Source of the DNA: Caproiciproducens sp. NJN-50
GTDB taxonomy: Bacteria; Bacillota; Clostridia; Oscillospirales; Acutalibacteraceae
Direction: 5' to 3'
DNA length: 64,000 bases
NCBI RefSeq assembly: GCF_004103755.1
Contig: NZ_CP035283.1
Coordinates: forward strand, 2,604,001-2,668,000
In this document: positions 42,769 through 51,157 of the stretch, piece after piece
How the letters are laid out: every line of letters begins with the position of its first letter
Position numbering within the stretch: the stretch's first letter is position 1
Notes under the pieces: model-generated
Seen by the model: the letters and a program-made list of their open reading frames with translations, nothing else
Databases searched by the model: none
What the model was told of the DNA's origin: nothing
Program-made: the position numbers and the translations under genes

Positions 42769-44049
42769 ATGGTGATTTACAGAATCAGGCCCGGGGACAG
42801 CATTTACCAGTTATCCCGGCTGTACGGCATACCTGAACAGCAGATTCTTGAAGACAACCAGATCAGCGACCCGCGGCAGCTTGTGGTCGGCCAGGCTGTG
42901 GTGCTGATGACGGACCGCGTGGAACACACGGTCGGGTCCGGCCAGTCCCTTTATTCCATCTCCGCATTATACGGAATTTCGGCCGATCAGCTGATCGCAG
43001 CAAATCCTCAGATCACCGATCCGTCGCTGATCCAGCCGGGGCAGGTGCTGACCATACCGGTCACATCGGAGAAGCTTGGGTCGATCATCACCAACGGCTA
43101 CGTTTACCCCGGGGTCGACCTCGACACGCTGAAGCGCACGCTGCCGCACCTGACCTTCGCCAGCATCTTCAGCTACATGGCAAAGGCGGACGGCTCGCTG
43201 ACGCCGATCGAGGACGAAGCCGTGATCAGCGCCGCGCGCGCGCAGAATACGGCGCCGATCATGGTGGTCACCAACATGCGCCCGGAGGGCGGCTTCAGCA
43301 GCGAGGTCGCCGATGCGATCCTGTCCAGTCCTCAGGTTCAGGACACTCTTCTCGACAATATCGTGCAGACGATGCAGCAAAAGAATTATTACGGGCTGAA
43401 TATCGATTTCGAATATATCTATCCCGCAGACAGGGAAAGCTACAACAGCTTTCTTCGGAAAACCGTTGAAAAGCTGCATCCGCTGGGCTACATCGTCCTC
43501 ACGTCTCTCGCGCCGAAAACCAGCGCGGAGCAGACCGGCCTGTTGTATGAGGCACATGACTATCCCGTTCACGGGGACCTGGCGGATTACGTCATTCTGA
43601 TGACCTACGAATGGGGATACACCTACGGCCCGGCGCGCCCGGTCGCACCGCTGAATCTGGTGGAACAAGTGATCAAGTACGCGGTCTCCGTGATTCCTCC
43701 GGAAAAAATCCTGATGGGAATTCCCAACTACGGCTACGACTGGACCCTCCCCTTCGTGCGCGGGACATCCGCCCGCTCCCTGACAAATCCCGGCGCCGTG
43801 GAACTTGCCGCCCAGGTCGGTTCCCATATTCTCTTCGATGAAGAAGCGCAGTCGCCCCATTTTGATTATTATTCCTCTGACGGCAAAAAGCACACCGTAT
43901 GGTTTGAAGATGCCCGGAGCATCCGCGCCAAACTGGAGCTTGCCCACCGGTATGGCCTTGCCGGTGTCAGCTATTGGACGGCCAACAGTTACTTCTCTCA
44001 AAACTGGCTGGTGCTTTCTTCTCTTTTCGATGTCACCAAAGTGCTGTAA
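42769..44049 (+). CDS. LysM-GH18 spore-cortex hydrolase (YaaH/SleL-like)
   Basis: 426 residues. Two LysM repeats at about residues 1-45 and 48-92 anchor it to peptidoglycan; a GH18-type TIM barrel follows, with the DxxDxDxE-type motif YYGLNIDFEYIYP carrying the catalytic Glu. This order matches YaaH/SleL, N-acetylglucosaminidases that help break cortex muramic-delta-lactam peptidoglycan at germination. Start at 42769 has AAGGTG upstream; an ATG at 42742 adds nine residues. Ends at a 13-bp hairpin. Confidence 0.9.
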   Translation: MVIYRIRPGDSIYQLSRLYGIPEQQILEDNQISDPRQLVVGQAVVLMTDRVEHTVGSGQSLYSISALYGISADQLIAANPQITDPSLIQPGQVLTIPVTSEKLGSIITNGYVYPGVDLDTLKRTLPHLTFASIFSYMAKADGSLTPIEDEAVISAARAQNTAPIMVVTNMRPEGGFSSEVADAILSSPQVQDTLLDNIVQTMQQKNYYGLNIDFEYIYPADRESYNSFLRKTVEKLHPLGYIVLTSLAPKTSAEQTGLLYEAHDYPVHGDLADYVILMTYEWGYTYGPARPVAPLNLVEQVIKYAVSVIPPEKILMGIPNYGYDWTLPFVRGTSARSLTNPGAVELAAQVGSHILFDEEAQSPHFDYYSSDGKKHTVWFEDARSIRAKLELAHRYGLAGVSYWTANSYFSQNWLVLSSLFDVTKVL

Positions 44050-44050
44050 T

Positions 44051-44088
44051 GAAACGGTCCGGCCGCAAAATCGCAGCCGGACCGTTTC
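44051..44088. terminator. Bidirectional hairpin between converging genes
   Basis: GAAACGGTCCGGC at 44051-44063 and GCCGGACCGTTTC at 44076-44088 are exact reverse complements. It sits between the spore hydrolase and the glycosyltransferase stop codons and can serve both. Confidence 0.7.
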
Positions 44089-44104
44089 GATTTGTGCAGG
44101 GCGT

Positions 44105-45343
44105 TTAAAGGCGGCCCTGCAGTGCCGTTAAAAATTTCCGGGACAGCACATCGTACTCGTTATTCCGGAGAATATACTCCCGCCCGCGGCAGCCCATTTC
44201 CTCCAGCTCTTCCTTCGTGCAGGACGACAGCTTTTCCGACGCCCGCGCGATGGCCGCGCTGTCCTCCGGCGGGATCGAAACGCCGCATCCCGCTTCGGCC
44301 ACCATGTCGTTCGGCGCGTCGATCGCAAAGATGACGGGCTTTCCCGCCATCATGTAGTCCATCAGCTTGTTGGGGCTGACGCCGAACCGAAACAGCGGCT
44401 GGCGCTGCAGACCGATGTACAGCGCATCCATCTGGCTCAGGAGCTCCGGGATCTGCCCGCGCCCGACCGGAGGCAGGAACGTGACCACGTCCTCCAGCTT
44501 TTTATCCTTCGCCTTCTGAATCAGCCGCTCGCGCTCCGGCCCCGGCCCGATCAGCAGAAGGCGGATTTTTTTGCCGCAGAGCAGTTCCCCGGCCTCCACA
44601 AAGCTGTCAAGCGCATTGGCGATCCCGTGCGCGCCGGCGTATCCGATCAGGAATTCCCCCTGCTCGTGAAAGCGGAAGAGCTGTTCGCTGTAGACCGGAG
44701 GCTCCCCGAACGGCTTCTCCCAGTCGGCCTTTTCGATCCCGTTCGGCACATAGACAAATTTTTCCGCAGCCATGCCGTGCTCCACCATGTGCTCCTTCGC
44801 GTTCGGCAAAAGCGAAACCACGCGGTCGCTGTGGCGGTAGCAGTAGTTCTCCGCCGCCTGCATCACACGGATGTACGGGTGCTTCGGGCTCATTCCACCA
44901 AGCTCGATCGGGCTGAGCGGCCAAAGGTCATGCACCTCGTAGATTAATGACGCCCCATATTTTTTTGCAATATGATACGCCGGGTAAATATCCAGGGGAT
45001 AGGTGGAAGAGGCAATGACCGCGTCCGGCGCGCCAGCCTTTGCGAGTTCTTTTTGATCGCGGTACAGCCCGCTGAGAAACGACAGCATATTCTTGACCCG
45101 GCCCATTCCGTTTCCATGATATTCCGGACCGGCAATCCAGAAATAGCGGATTCCATCGAGCATCTGCTCATCGAACTTCTTTCCCTGAAGATCCGGGTTC
45201 TTTGTGCGCAGGTGCGAATAGGAGCTGGCCGCGATGGTCACATTGTGCCCGTCCTGCGCCCAGCGCTTTGCCATGAACCAGGGGCGGAATTCCATTCCGT
45301 GAAGCCGGGAGCCCGCGTAGTGATTGATATAGAGAATGTTCAC
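44105..45343 (-). CDS. GT4 glycosyltransferase (WbuB-like)
   Basis: 412 residues with two Rossmann domains of the GT-B fold. N-terminal ILYINHYAGSRLHGMEFRP and the nucleotide-sugar site GVSPNKLMDYMMAGKPVIFAID near the C-terminus fit the WbuB family, which transfers sugars such as FucNAc or uronic amino sugars to a lipid-linked glycan. The EVHDLWPLSP segment is typical. It overlaps the WbpI-like gene by 4 bases and probably uses the sugar made by this cluster. It ends at the shared hairpin. Confidence 0.87.
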   Translation of the reverse strand: MNILYINHYAGSRLHGMEFRPWFMAKRWAQDGHNVTIAASSYSHLRTKNPDLQGKKFDEQMLDGIRYFWIAGPEYHGNGMGRVKNMLSFLSGLYRDQKELAKAGAPDAVIASSTYPLDIYPAYHIAKKYGASLIYEVHDLWPLSPIELGGMSPKHPYIRVMQAAENYCYRHSDRVVSLLPNAKEHMVEHGMAAEKFVYVPNGIEKADWEKPFGEPPVYSEQLFRFHEQGEFLIGYAGAHGIANALDSFVEAGELLCGKKIRLLLIGPGPERERLIQKAKDKKLEDVVTFLPPVGRGQIPELLSQMDALYIGLQRQPLFRFGVSPNKLMDYMMAGKPVIFAIDAPNDMVAEAGCGVSIPPEDSAAIARASEKLSSCTKEELEEMGCRGREYILRNNEYDVLSRKFLTALQGRL

Positions 45344-46431
45344 GCCGCGCCTTCCCCCATTCGCGCAACTGCGGCCGCGACTCTGCCCGAGGCGTTCCCG
45401 TCGCCGAACGGCAGCTTCGTCCGCGCTCCGGGATCCACTTTTGTATTGACCGCTTTCTCATAGATTTCTTCCGTTTCCAGCGCGGACAGCACGTTCCAGT
45501 TTCCGGCGAGAGTTTCCACCCACTCGGTTTCACTCCGCAGCGTAACGCAGGGCACCTCTAAAAACCAGGCCTCTTTCTGCAGGCCGCCGGAATCGGTCAG
45601 GACCTGGCAGGCATTGGAGGTCAGCAGCAGCATTTCCAGATAGCCGACCGGATCGATCAGCTGGATGTTATGGAAACCGCACTGCGAAACGGCCTGCTCC
45701 GCCAGCGCACGGGTGCGCGGATGAATCGGAAGGACGACTTTCTGCGGCAGGCGTTCAAACGCGCGGAAAATCCGCTCAATCGCCGTGAGCCCTCCGTCCG
45801 TCGTTTCGGCACGGTGCAGCGTCGCCAGACGGTACTGCTTCGGCTCGATGCCGAGCTGCTCAAAAATCGCCGTCTTCTCCGGATTCCCCTGTGCTAATTT
45901 GGAAAAATGGAGAACGGAATCCAGCATAACGTCGCCGCTGTTGTACACGCCCGCCGTCACGCCTTCTTTCGCCAGATTCCGGACAGCCGTTTCCGTCGGG
46001 CAGAACAATAGATCGGAGATATGGTCCGTCAGAACACGGTTCAGCTCTTCCGGCATCCGGCGGTTGAAAGAACGAAGCCCCGCTTCCACATGCAGAACGG
46101 GAATATGGAGCTTGGCGGCGGCCAGCGCGCCCGCCAGCGTGGAATTGGTGTCCCCGTAAACAAGCAGCGCGTCCGGTTTTTCCCGAAACAGCACTTCTTC
46201 AATCTTCATCAGCATTTCGCCGGTCTGCTTCCCGTGGGTGCCGCTTCCTACGCCGAGGTTGTATGCCGGTTTCGGAATATTCAGCTCCTGAAAGAAAACG
46301 TCCGACATGTTGCGGTCATAATGCTGCCCGGTGTGGATGATGACCTCATCGCAGACCTTCGCAAGGGCCATCGAAACCACGGAAGCCTTGATAAACTGCG
46401 GCCTCGCGCCGACTACGGTTACCAGTTTCAT
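45340..46431 (-). CDS. UDP-GlcNAc3NAcA 2-epimerase (WbpI-like) or UDP-GlcNAc 2-epimerase
   Basis: 363 residues of the WecB/WbpI family. The N-terminus VTVVGARPQFIKASVV, HTGQHYDRNMSDVFF, GSGTHGKQTGEML, YGDTNSTLAGALAAAK and HVEAGLRSFNRRMPEE are nearer to the WbpI branch (UDP-2,3-diacetamido-glucuronate 2-epimerase) than to plain WecB. It would invert C2 to give the mannuronate. Plain UDP-ManNAc formation is the alternative. Position next to WbpB-, WbpA-, WbpE- and WbpD-like genes favours the WbpI role. Confidence 0.85.
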   Translation of the reverse strand: MKLVTVVGARPQFIKASVVSMALAKVCDEVIIHTGQHYDRNMSDVFFQELNIPKPAYNLGVGSGTHGKQTGEMLMKIEEVLFREKPDALLVYGDTNSTLAGALAAAKLHIPVLHVEAGLRSFNRRMPEELNRVLTDHISDLLFCPTETAVRNLAKEGVTAGVYNSGDVMLDSVLHFSKLAQGNPEKTAIFEQLGIEPKQYRLATLHRAETTDGGLTAIERIFRAFERLPQKVVLPIHPRTRALAEQAVSQCGFHNIQLIDPVGYLEMLLLTSNACQVLTDSGGLQKEAWFLEVPCVTLRSETEWVETLAGNWNVLSALETEEIYEKAVNTKVDPGARTKLPFGDGNASGRVAAAVARMGEGAA

Positions 46432-46443
46432 GATCGGCTCCCC

Positions 46444-47544
46444 TCAGTTGACCCGCACGTCTTTATGCGTCATATCGAGCGTTGAAAATTCAAGGCTGTC
46501 GAATTTTACCGGCAGGCCCGTCTTCTGGGACTTGTAGGCCGCCAGGATGATCTTCATCCCCTTGATTCCCTCTTCTCCGCTGACCAGCGGAGAAGTGTGG
46601 CTGTCGACCGCCTCGATATAGTTCCGATAGAGCGCGTTATGGCCGCTGCCGTACACGTCCTTCGGGTCTGTTCCGGCCAGCTTTTCCACCTCCGCGTCCT
46701 GCGCGGCGGGAGATGCGAAATTCCAGGTCTGGATGCGGTTGACCGCGAGTCCGCCGATCACAGCCGTGCCGGTCTCCCCAAACAGGGAGAGTGTCTCCTC
46801 CAGGTTCTTTGGGTAAACGCAGGCGGTCCCCTCCACAATGCCGATCGCGCCGTTTTTAAAGCGGATCAGAATCGATCCGAAATCCTCCGCCTCGATGTCC
46901 CGCAGATAATTCCCGGTCATCGCCATAATGGTATCCGGTTCTCCGCCCAGGCTCCACTGCAGCAGGTCGATTCCGTGGATGCACTGATTCATCAGCGTCC
47001 CGCCGTCCTGCGCCCATGTGCCGCGCCACGGCGCCTGTTCGTAATAGGGCATCGAGCGGTTCCACAGGACGCGGGCGGTGCCGCTGACCAGTTTGCCGAA
47101 CCGGCCGTCCTCCAGCGCTTTGTGCAGTTCCCGCACCGGCGCGTTGAACCGGTTCTGGTGGCAGACGCCGATCGTCACGCCGTGCGCCTTCGCTTCGCTG
47201 AGCATCTGCTCGGCGTCTTTGGTGGAAAGAGCCATCGGTTTTTCCACCAGCACGTTTTTGCCCGCGCGGATGCACTCCAGCGCGATCTGCGCATGGTAGC
47301 CGCTCTCCGTCGCAATGGAACAGCAATCGATTTCCAGTTCCTCAAGGGCCTTGCGGTAATCGGCATACACCTTCGGCCGGTAGCCGGCGGCCTTTTGACA
47401 GTCGTCCGCCTTCTGTTCCGCCTTTTCCGCCATCGGATCACAGACGGCGGCAAGCTCCATGATATCTTGGTTGGCCGCAGCCGCGGCAATATGATTTTTG
47501 GAGATCCGGCCGCAGCCGATCAGGATAAAACGGTATTTTTTCAT
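46444..47544 (-). CDS. Gfo/Idh/MocA oxidoreductase, WbpB/WlbA-like
   Basis: 366 residues. N-terminal Rossmann domain with FILIGCGRISKNHI and the conserved VEKPMALS; the C-terminal domain carries DGGTLMNQCIHGIDLLQWS, as in WbpB/WlbA. These enzymes oxidise C3 of UDP-GlcNAcA to the 3-keto sugar for transamination. The ATG at 47544 (MKKYRFIL) is preferred to one at 47553. It is 12 bases before the WbpI-like gene. Confidence 0.88.
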   Translation of the reverse strand: MKKYRFILIGCGRISKNHIAAAAANQDIMELAAVCDPMAEKAEQKADDCQKAAGYRPKVYADYRKALEELEIDCCSIATESGYHAQIALECIRAGKNVLVEKPMALSTKDAEQMLSEAKAHGVTIGVCHQNRFNAPVRELHKALEDGRFGKLVSGTARVLWNRSMPYYEQAPWRGTWAQDGGTLMNQCIHGIDLLQWSLGGEPDTIMAMTGNYLRDIEAEDFGSILIRFKNGAIGIVEGTACVYPKNLEETLSLFGETGTAVIGGLAVNRIQTWNFASPAAQDAEVEKLAGTDPKDVYGSGHNALYRNYIEAVDSHTSPLVSGEEGIKGMKIILAAYKSQKTGLPVKFDSLEFSTLDMTHKDVRVN

Positions 47545-47650
47545 TACAATCACCTGTTTTTCATTTACTATCTTGCATCCCTAATACATTTCCTATTCAG
47601 AAATATCGGCATGGCGGTGAAAAAAGTCCGCCGCCGGGAATTTCCTCAGA

Positions 47651-47785
47651 CCGTCCCGCCGGACAAGTCCATTTTCTTCCACAAACCGAACGACGGGCCG
47701 AAACAGGCGGGCAGTGCCTGCGGAAGTATCCCCGACCCGTCCCGCCAAACAAAGCGATTCCTTCCACAGTCTGAACGGCGGGCCG
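47651..47785. repeat. Two imperfect 50-bp direct repeats with inverted ends
   Basis: Copies at 47651-47700 and 47737-47785 share about 38 of 50 positions, with CCGTCCCGCC at the start, CTTCCACA in the middle and CGGGCCG at the end of each. Start GTCCCGCC and end GGCGGGCC can pair in the second copy. The 305-base gap 47545-47849 has no gene; it splits the sugar operon into two parts. Confidence 0.6.
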
Positions 47786-47810
47786 GTGAGTGCAGCGTCA
47801 CGCTGCCTGA

Positions 47811-47847
47811 AAAATCCCCCGCTTTCGCCGGAAAGCCGGGGGATTTT
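47811..47847. terminator. Bidirectional intrinsic terminator beyond the WbpA-like gene
   Basis: AAAATCCCCCG (47811-47821) and CGGGGGATTTT (47837-47847) are exact reverse complements with GCTTTC/GAAAGC pairing inside. On the minus strand the T-rich arm follows the WbpA-like stop codon. Confidence 0.8.
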
Positions 47848-47849
47848 AA

Positions 47850-49169
47850 TTAAAGCAGCTCGATGTTGGAACGGTTCTCGACATCCTTCATCGCGTTGCG
47901 GGTGTCGAACACTTCCTGCGAAAGCGCCTGAATCTTTGGATAGTCAAAACACGAATGGGCCGTACAGAGAATGACGATGTCCGACGATTTCAGCATTTCG
48001 TCCGTCAGTTCCTTCGCGCCGGTGTGGACTTTGTCTTTATATTTATATTCCGGAATATATGGGTCAAAAAACGTTGTGTCCGCTCCCTTGGAGATGAGCA
48101 GGTCAACCACGTTGAGCGCCGGGCTTTCGCGGTAATCGTCGATATCGGCTTTATAAGCGACACCGAGGACCAGCACCTTCGCGCCGTTCATCGCCTTTTT
48201 GTCCCGGTTCAGGACCTCCATCGCGCGCTGCACCACATATTCCGGCATTCCCGTGTTGATCTCGCCGGAGGTTTCGATCAGCCGTGTGTGGTAGTCGTAC
48301 TCGCGGGCTTTCCACGCCAGATAGAAAGGATCGAGCGGAATGCAGTGGCCGCCGAGACCCGGGCCCGGATAAAACGCCTGAAAGCCGTAGGGCTTTGTCT
48401 TCGCGGCCTCGATGACCTCCCAGACGTTGATCCCCATGCGGTGGCAGATGATCGCCATTTCGTTGACGAGGCCGATGTTGATGTTGCGGTAGGTGTTTTC
48501 CAGCAGCTTTTCCATTTCCGCCACAGCCGGGCAGGAAACCTCAAAAACCCCGCCGGCCAGCACGCTGCGGTAAAGCGCCGCGGCGACCGTCGTGGAATCG
48601 GAACCGACGCCGCCGACCACCTTCGGGGTGTTTTTCGTCTTGTACTGCTTGTTGCCCGGGTCGACGCGCTCCGGGGAGAACGCAAGGTAAAAATCCTCGC
48701 CGCAGGTCAGGCCGTTCGCCTCAAAAATCGGCTTGAGAAGTTCCTCGGTCGTGCCCGGATACGTGGTGGATTCCAGGATGACCAGCATGCCCCCGTGGGC
48801 ATATTTGGCTACGGATTCCGCAGAGCCCTTGACGTAGCTGATATCCGGCTGCTGATATTTGTCGAGCGGGGTCGGCACGCAGATCGCCACGGCGTCCACC
48901 CCTTCGATGAACGAAAAGTCTGAGGTCGCGGAGAGCTTTCCGCTTTCCACCATATCCTTCAGCGTGTCGCCGACGATATCGCCGATATAATTGTGGCCCC
49001 CGTTTACGGATTCCACTTTTTTCGCCTGAACGTCGAACCCGATCGTCCGGTAGCCCGCTTTGGCAAACTCGACGGCGAGCGGAAGCCCGACATAGCCGAG
49101 CCCGACAATGCCGACCACGGCTGTTTTCTTTTCAATTTTATCCAACAGTTCCTTTTTTACATTCGACAT
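47850..49169 (-). CDS. UDP-N-acetylglucosamine 6-dehydrogenase (WbpA-like)
   Basis: 439 residues of the UDP-glucose/GDP-mannose dehydrogenase superfamily. N-terminal NAD site VGIVGLGYVGLPLAVEFAKAG, central helix with the catalytic Cys in GLGGHCIPLDPFYL, C-terminal nucleotide domain. It oxidises C6 of UDP-GlcNAc to the uronate with two NAD+, the first step of the di-N-acetyl uronate pathway. UDP-ManNAc dehydrogenase (WecC) is the close alternative. Separated from the WbpB-like gene by a terminator and repeats. Confidence 0.9.
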   Translation of the reverse strand: MSNVKKELLDKIEKKTAVVGIVGLGYVGLPLAVEFAKAGYRTIGFDVQAKKVESVNGGHNYIGDIVGDTLKDMVESGKLSATSDFSFIEGVDAVAICVPTPLDKYQQPDISYVKGSAESVAKYAHGGMLVILESTTYPGTTEELLKPIFEANGLTCGEDFYLAFSPERVDPGNKQYKTKNTPKVVGGVGSDSTTVAAALYRSVLAGGVFEVSCPAVAEMEKLLENTYRNINIGLVNEMAIICHRMGINVWEVIEAAKTKPYGFQAFYPGPGLGGHCIPLDPFYLAWKAREYDYHTRLIETSGEINTGMPEYVVQRAMEVLNRDKKAMNGAKVLVLGVAYKADIDDYRESPALNVVDLLISKGADTTFFDPYIPEYKYKDKVHTGAKELTDEMLKSSDIVILCTAHSCFDYPKIQALSQEVFDTRNAMKDVENRSNIELL

Positions 49170-49192
49170 TTTATTTTCCTCGCTCCGTCAAA

Positions 49193-50317
49193 TTAAAGAT
49201 TCTTGAGTGCCGTGCAGACCATGCCGATCTCCTCGTCCGTGATATACCCGTGCATCGGCAGGCTGAAAACAATGTCGCAGAGCCGTTCCGCATCCGGCAG
49301 GTCACCCGCGCGATACCCCAAAGGCTCGTACACCTTCTGGAGATGAAGCGGCTTCGGATAGTAGACCATCGCCGGGATGCCTTTCGCTTTCAGCCCGTCC
49401 AGTATTCTCGTCCGCTCCTGAGGGTTCTCCGCTTTCAGAGTGTAATACCCGAAACCAGACGAAAATCCGTCTTTGATCACCGGCGTGCGGAATCGGCCTC
49501 CCAGAAGCTTTTCATATTGGGCCGCCGCCCGCCTGCGATGCTCGTTCTCCTCGTCGAACGCGTGCAGCTTCGGCAGCAGGATCGCCGCCTGCAGGGTGTC
49601 GAGGCGGGCGTTAAGCCCGATGCGCACATTTTCATATTTAAAGCTTCCCTTGCCATGCACGCGCAGGGACAGGAGAAGCTGACAGGCTTCCTCATCGTCG
49701 GTAAAAACCGCGCCGCCGTCCCCATAGCAGCCAAGCGCCTTGGCCGGGAAAAAGCTGGTTCCCGCGTATTTGCCGAACGAACAGGCCTTTTTCTCCCCGA
49801 TCGCGCCGCCGAATCCCTGCGCGGCGTCTTCAATCAGGAGCAGACCGTGCCGCTCGCAGACCGCCTCGATCGCGGGGAAATCCGCCGGCTGACCAAACAG
49901 ATCAACCGCGATGACCGCTTTGGGTTTCAGTTTTCCGTTTTTCAGGGTCTTTGCAATCTGCATTTCCAGGGACTTCGGGCTCAGATTAAACGTCTCCGGA
50001 TCGGAATCGCAGAACACGGGAGTCGCCCCGCACAGGCTGACGACCTCAGCGGAAGCGAAGAAAGTGAACGCGGGAACGAACACCGCGTCGCCCGGTCCTA
50101 TTTTTTCCGCCATCAGAGGCATCAGGAGCGCGTCCGTGCCGCTGCCGACAGAAACGCAGTATTTTCTCCCAACATAGGAGGCAAGCTCCTGTTCCAGCTG
50201 CTCCACCTGCGGACCGGAAATGAAATGGGAACTCTCGATCACACCGGCGATGCCGGCGTCGATTTCTTTCTTTAAACGGCGGTATTGAGCGCCGAGATCG
50301 TTAAACGCAAGCTGCAT
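49193..50317 (-). CDS. DegT/DnrJ aminotransferase, WbpE-like
   Basis: 374 residues of the PLP-dependent sugar aminotransferase family. The PLP lysine is in TSFFPAKALGCYGDGG; LIEDAAQGFGG holds the PLP-contacting Asp. Adds an amino group at C3 of the 3-keto uronate. Start at 50317 follows GGAGGAACG and shares one base with the upstream stop (TAATG), a sign of coupled translation. The C-terminal YYPKPLHLQKVYEPLGY segment is typical of the WbpE/QdtB group. Confidence 0.9.
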   Translation of the reverse strand: MQLAFNDLGAQYRRLKKEIDAGIAGVIESSHFISGPQVEQLEQELASYVGRKYCVSVGSGTDALLMPLMAEKIGPGDAVFVPAFTFFASAEVVSLCGATPVFCDSDPETFNLSPKSLEMQIAKTLKNGKLKPKAVIAVDLFGQPADFPAIEAVCERHGLLLIEDAAQGFGGAIGEKKACSFGKYAGTSFFPAKALGCYGDGGAVFTDDEEACQLLLSLRVHGKGSFKYENVRIGLNARLDTLQAAILLPKLHAFDEENEHRRRAAAQYEKLLGGRFRTPVIKDGFSSGFGYYTLKAENPQERTRILDGLKAKGIPAMVYYPKPLHLQKVYEPLGYRAGDLPDAERLCDIVFSLPMHGYITDEEIGMVCTALKNL

Positions 50318-50904
50318 TATTTTCGTTCCTCCTTCAGGCCGTTTTCGCCTTCCACATATTTTCTGCCGCACTTCGGGCAGACGAGGCCCTCGCTCAGCTT
50401 TTCCCCGCATTCGCAGGCCCAGCCATGCTGACGGGCCGGGCTTCCCATCATGATCGCGTGGTCGGGCACGTCTTTCGTCACAACGCTGCCCGCCGCAATA
50501 AACGAATTCCTGCCGATGCGGTGCCCGCAGACGATCGTTGCGTTTGCGCCGATGCTCGCGCCGTCCCCCACAGGGGTGCGGGCGTAAAACTGCGTTCCCC
50601 GCTGCGGGTAACGGCAGCGCGGCCGCTGCACGTTGGTAAACACCATGGACGGCCCGCAGAAAACATAATCGCCGAGCTCAACACCCTCGTAAACGGATAC
50701 ATTGTTCTGGATTTTGCAGTAATCCCCGATTTTGACATTGGGCGCGATAAACACATTCTGGCCGATGGTGCAGCCGCCGCCCACGCTGCAGCCGCCGCTG
50801 ATATGGCAAAAATGCCAGATTTTCGTCCCTGCCCCGATTTCGGCGCCCTCGTCCACACAGGCGCTTGGATGGGCGAAATATTTTTCAGATTCCTTCACAG
50901 ACAA
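50317..50904 (-). CDS. Hexapeptide N-acetyltransferase, WbpD-like, with zinc ribbon tail
   Basis: About 195 residues of left-handed beta-helix acyltransferase. AEIGAGTKIWHFCHISGG and AGSVVTKDVPDHAIMMGSPAR are typical of WbpD, which acetylates the 3-amino group. A C-terminal CECGEKLSEGLVCPKCG, a small zinc ribbon, also seen in related acyltransferases, is present. Start uncertain: TTG at 50904 or GTG at 50898 both fit the family N-terminus; the frame is open to 51045 without similarity. First gene of the leftward sugar operon. Confidence 0.85.
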   Translation of the reverse strand: MSVKESEKYFAHPSACVDEGAEIGAGTKIWHFCHISGGCSVGGGCTIGQNVFIAPNVKIGDYCKIQNNVSVYEGVELGDYVFCGPSMVFTNVQRPRCRYPQRGTQFYARTPVGDGASIGANATIVCGHRIGRNSFIAAGSVVTKDVPDHAIMMGSPARQHGWACECGEKLSEGLVCPKCGRKYVEGENGLKEERK

Positions 50905-51048
50905 GCCACCGTTTCTATAGAAATATGGTCCACGGTCCCTTCCGCTTCCGCAGCGGGGCATGTCGGCGGCAACATGCCGCTTAACCTGTATATTATAGCC
51001 CCAAGCGTCCTCATAGTCAATCATCGCCGGCCCGGAATCAGCCATTGA

Positions 51049-51077
51049 TTGACATTATCAGGGAATCGTACTATATT
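51049..51077 (+). promoter_or_regulatory. Sigma-A promoter of the divergent aminotransferase gene
   Basis: TTGACA at 51049-51054 and TATATT at 51072-51077 with exactly 17 bases between. It lies 81 bases ahead of the start codon at 51158. Confidence 0.75.
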
Positions 51078-51157
51078 ATTGGTATCTTTTGAGTTTTCCG
51101 GCATGATAATCAGATTATTTAGAAAAAATATAAAGAAAGCAGGATAAAGGATACAGT

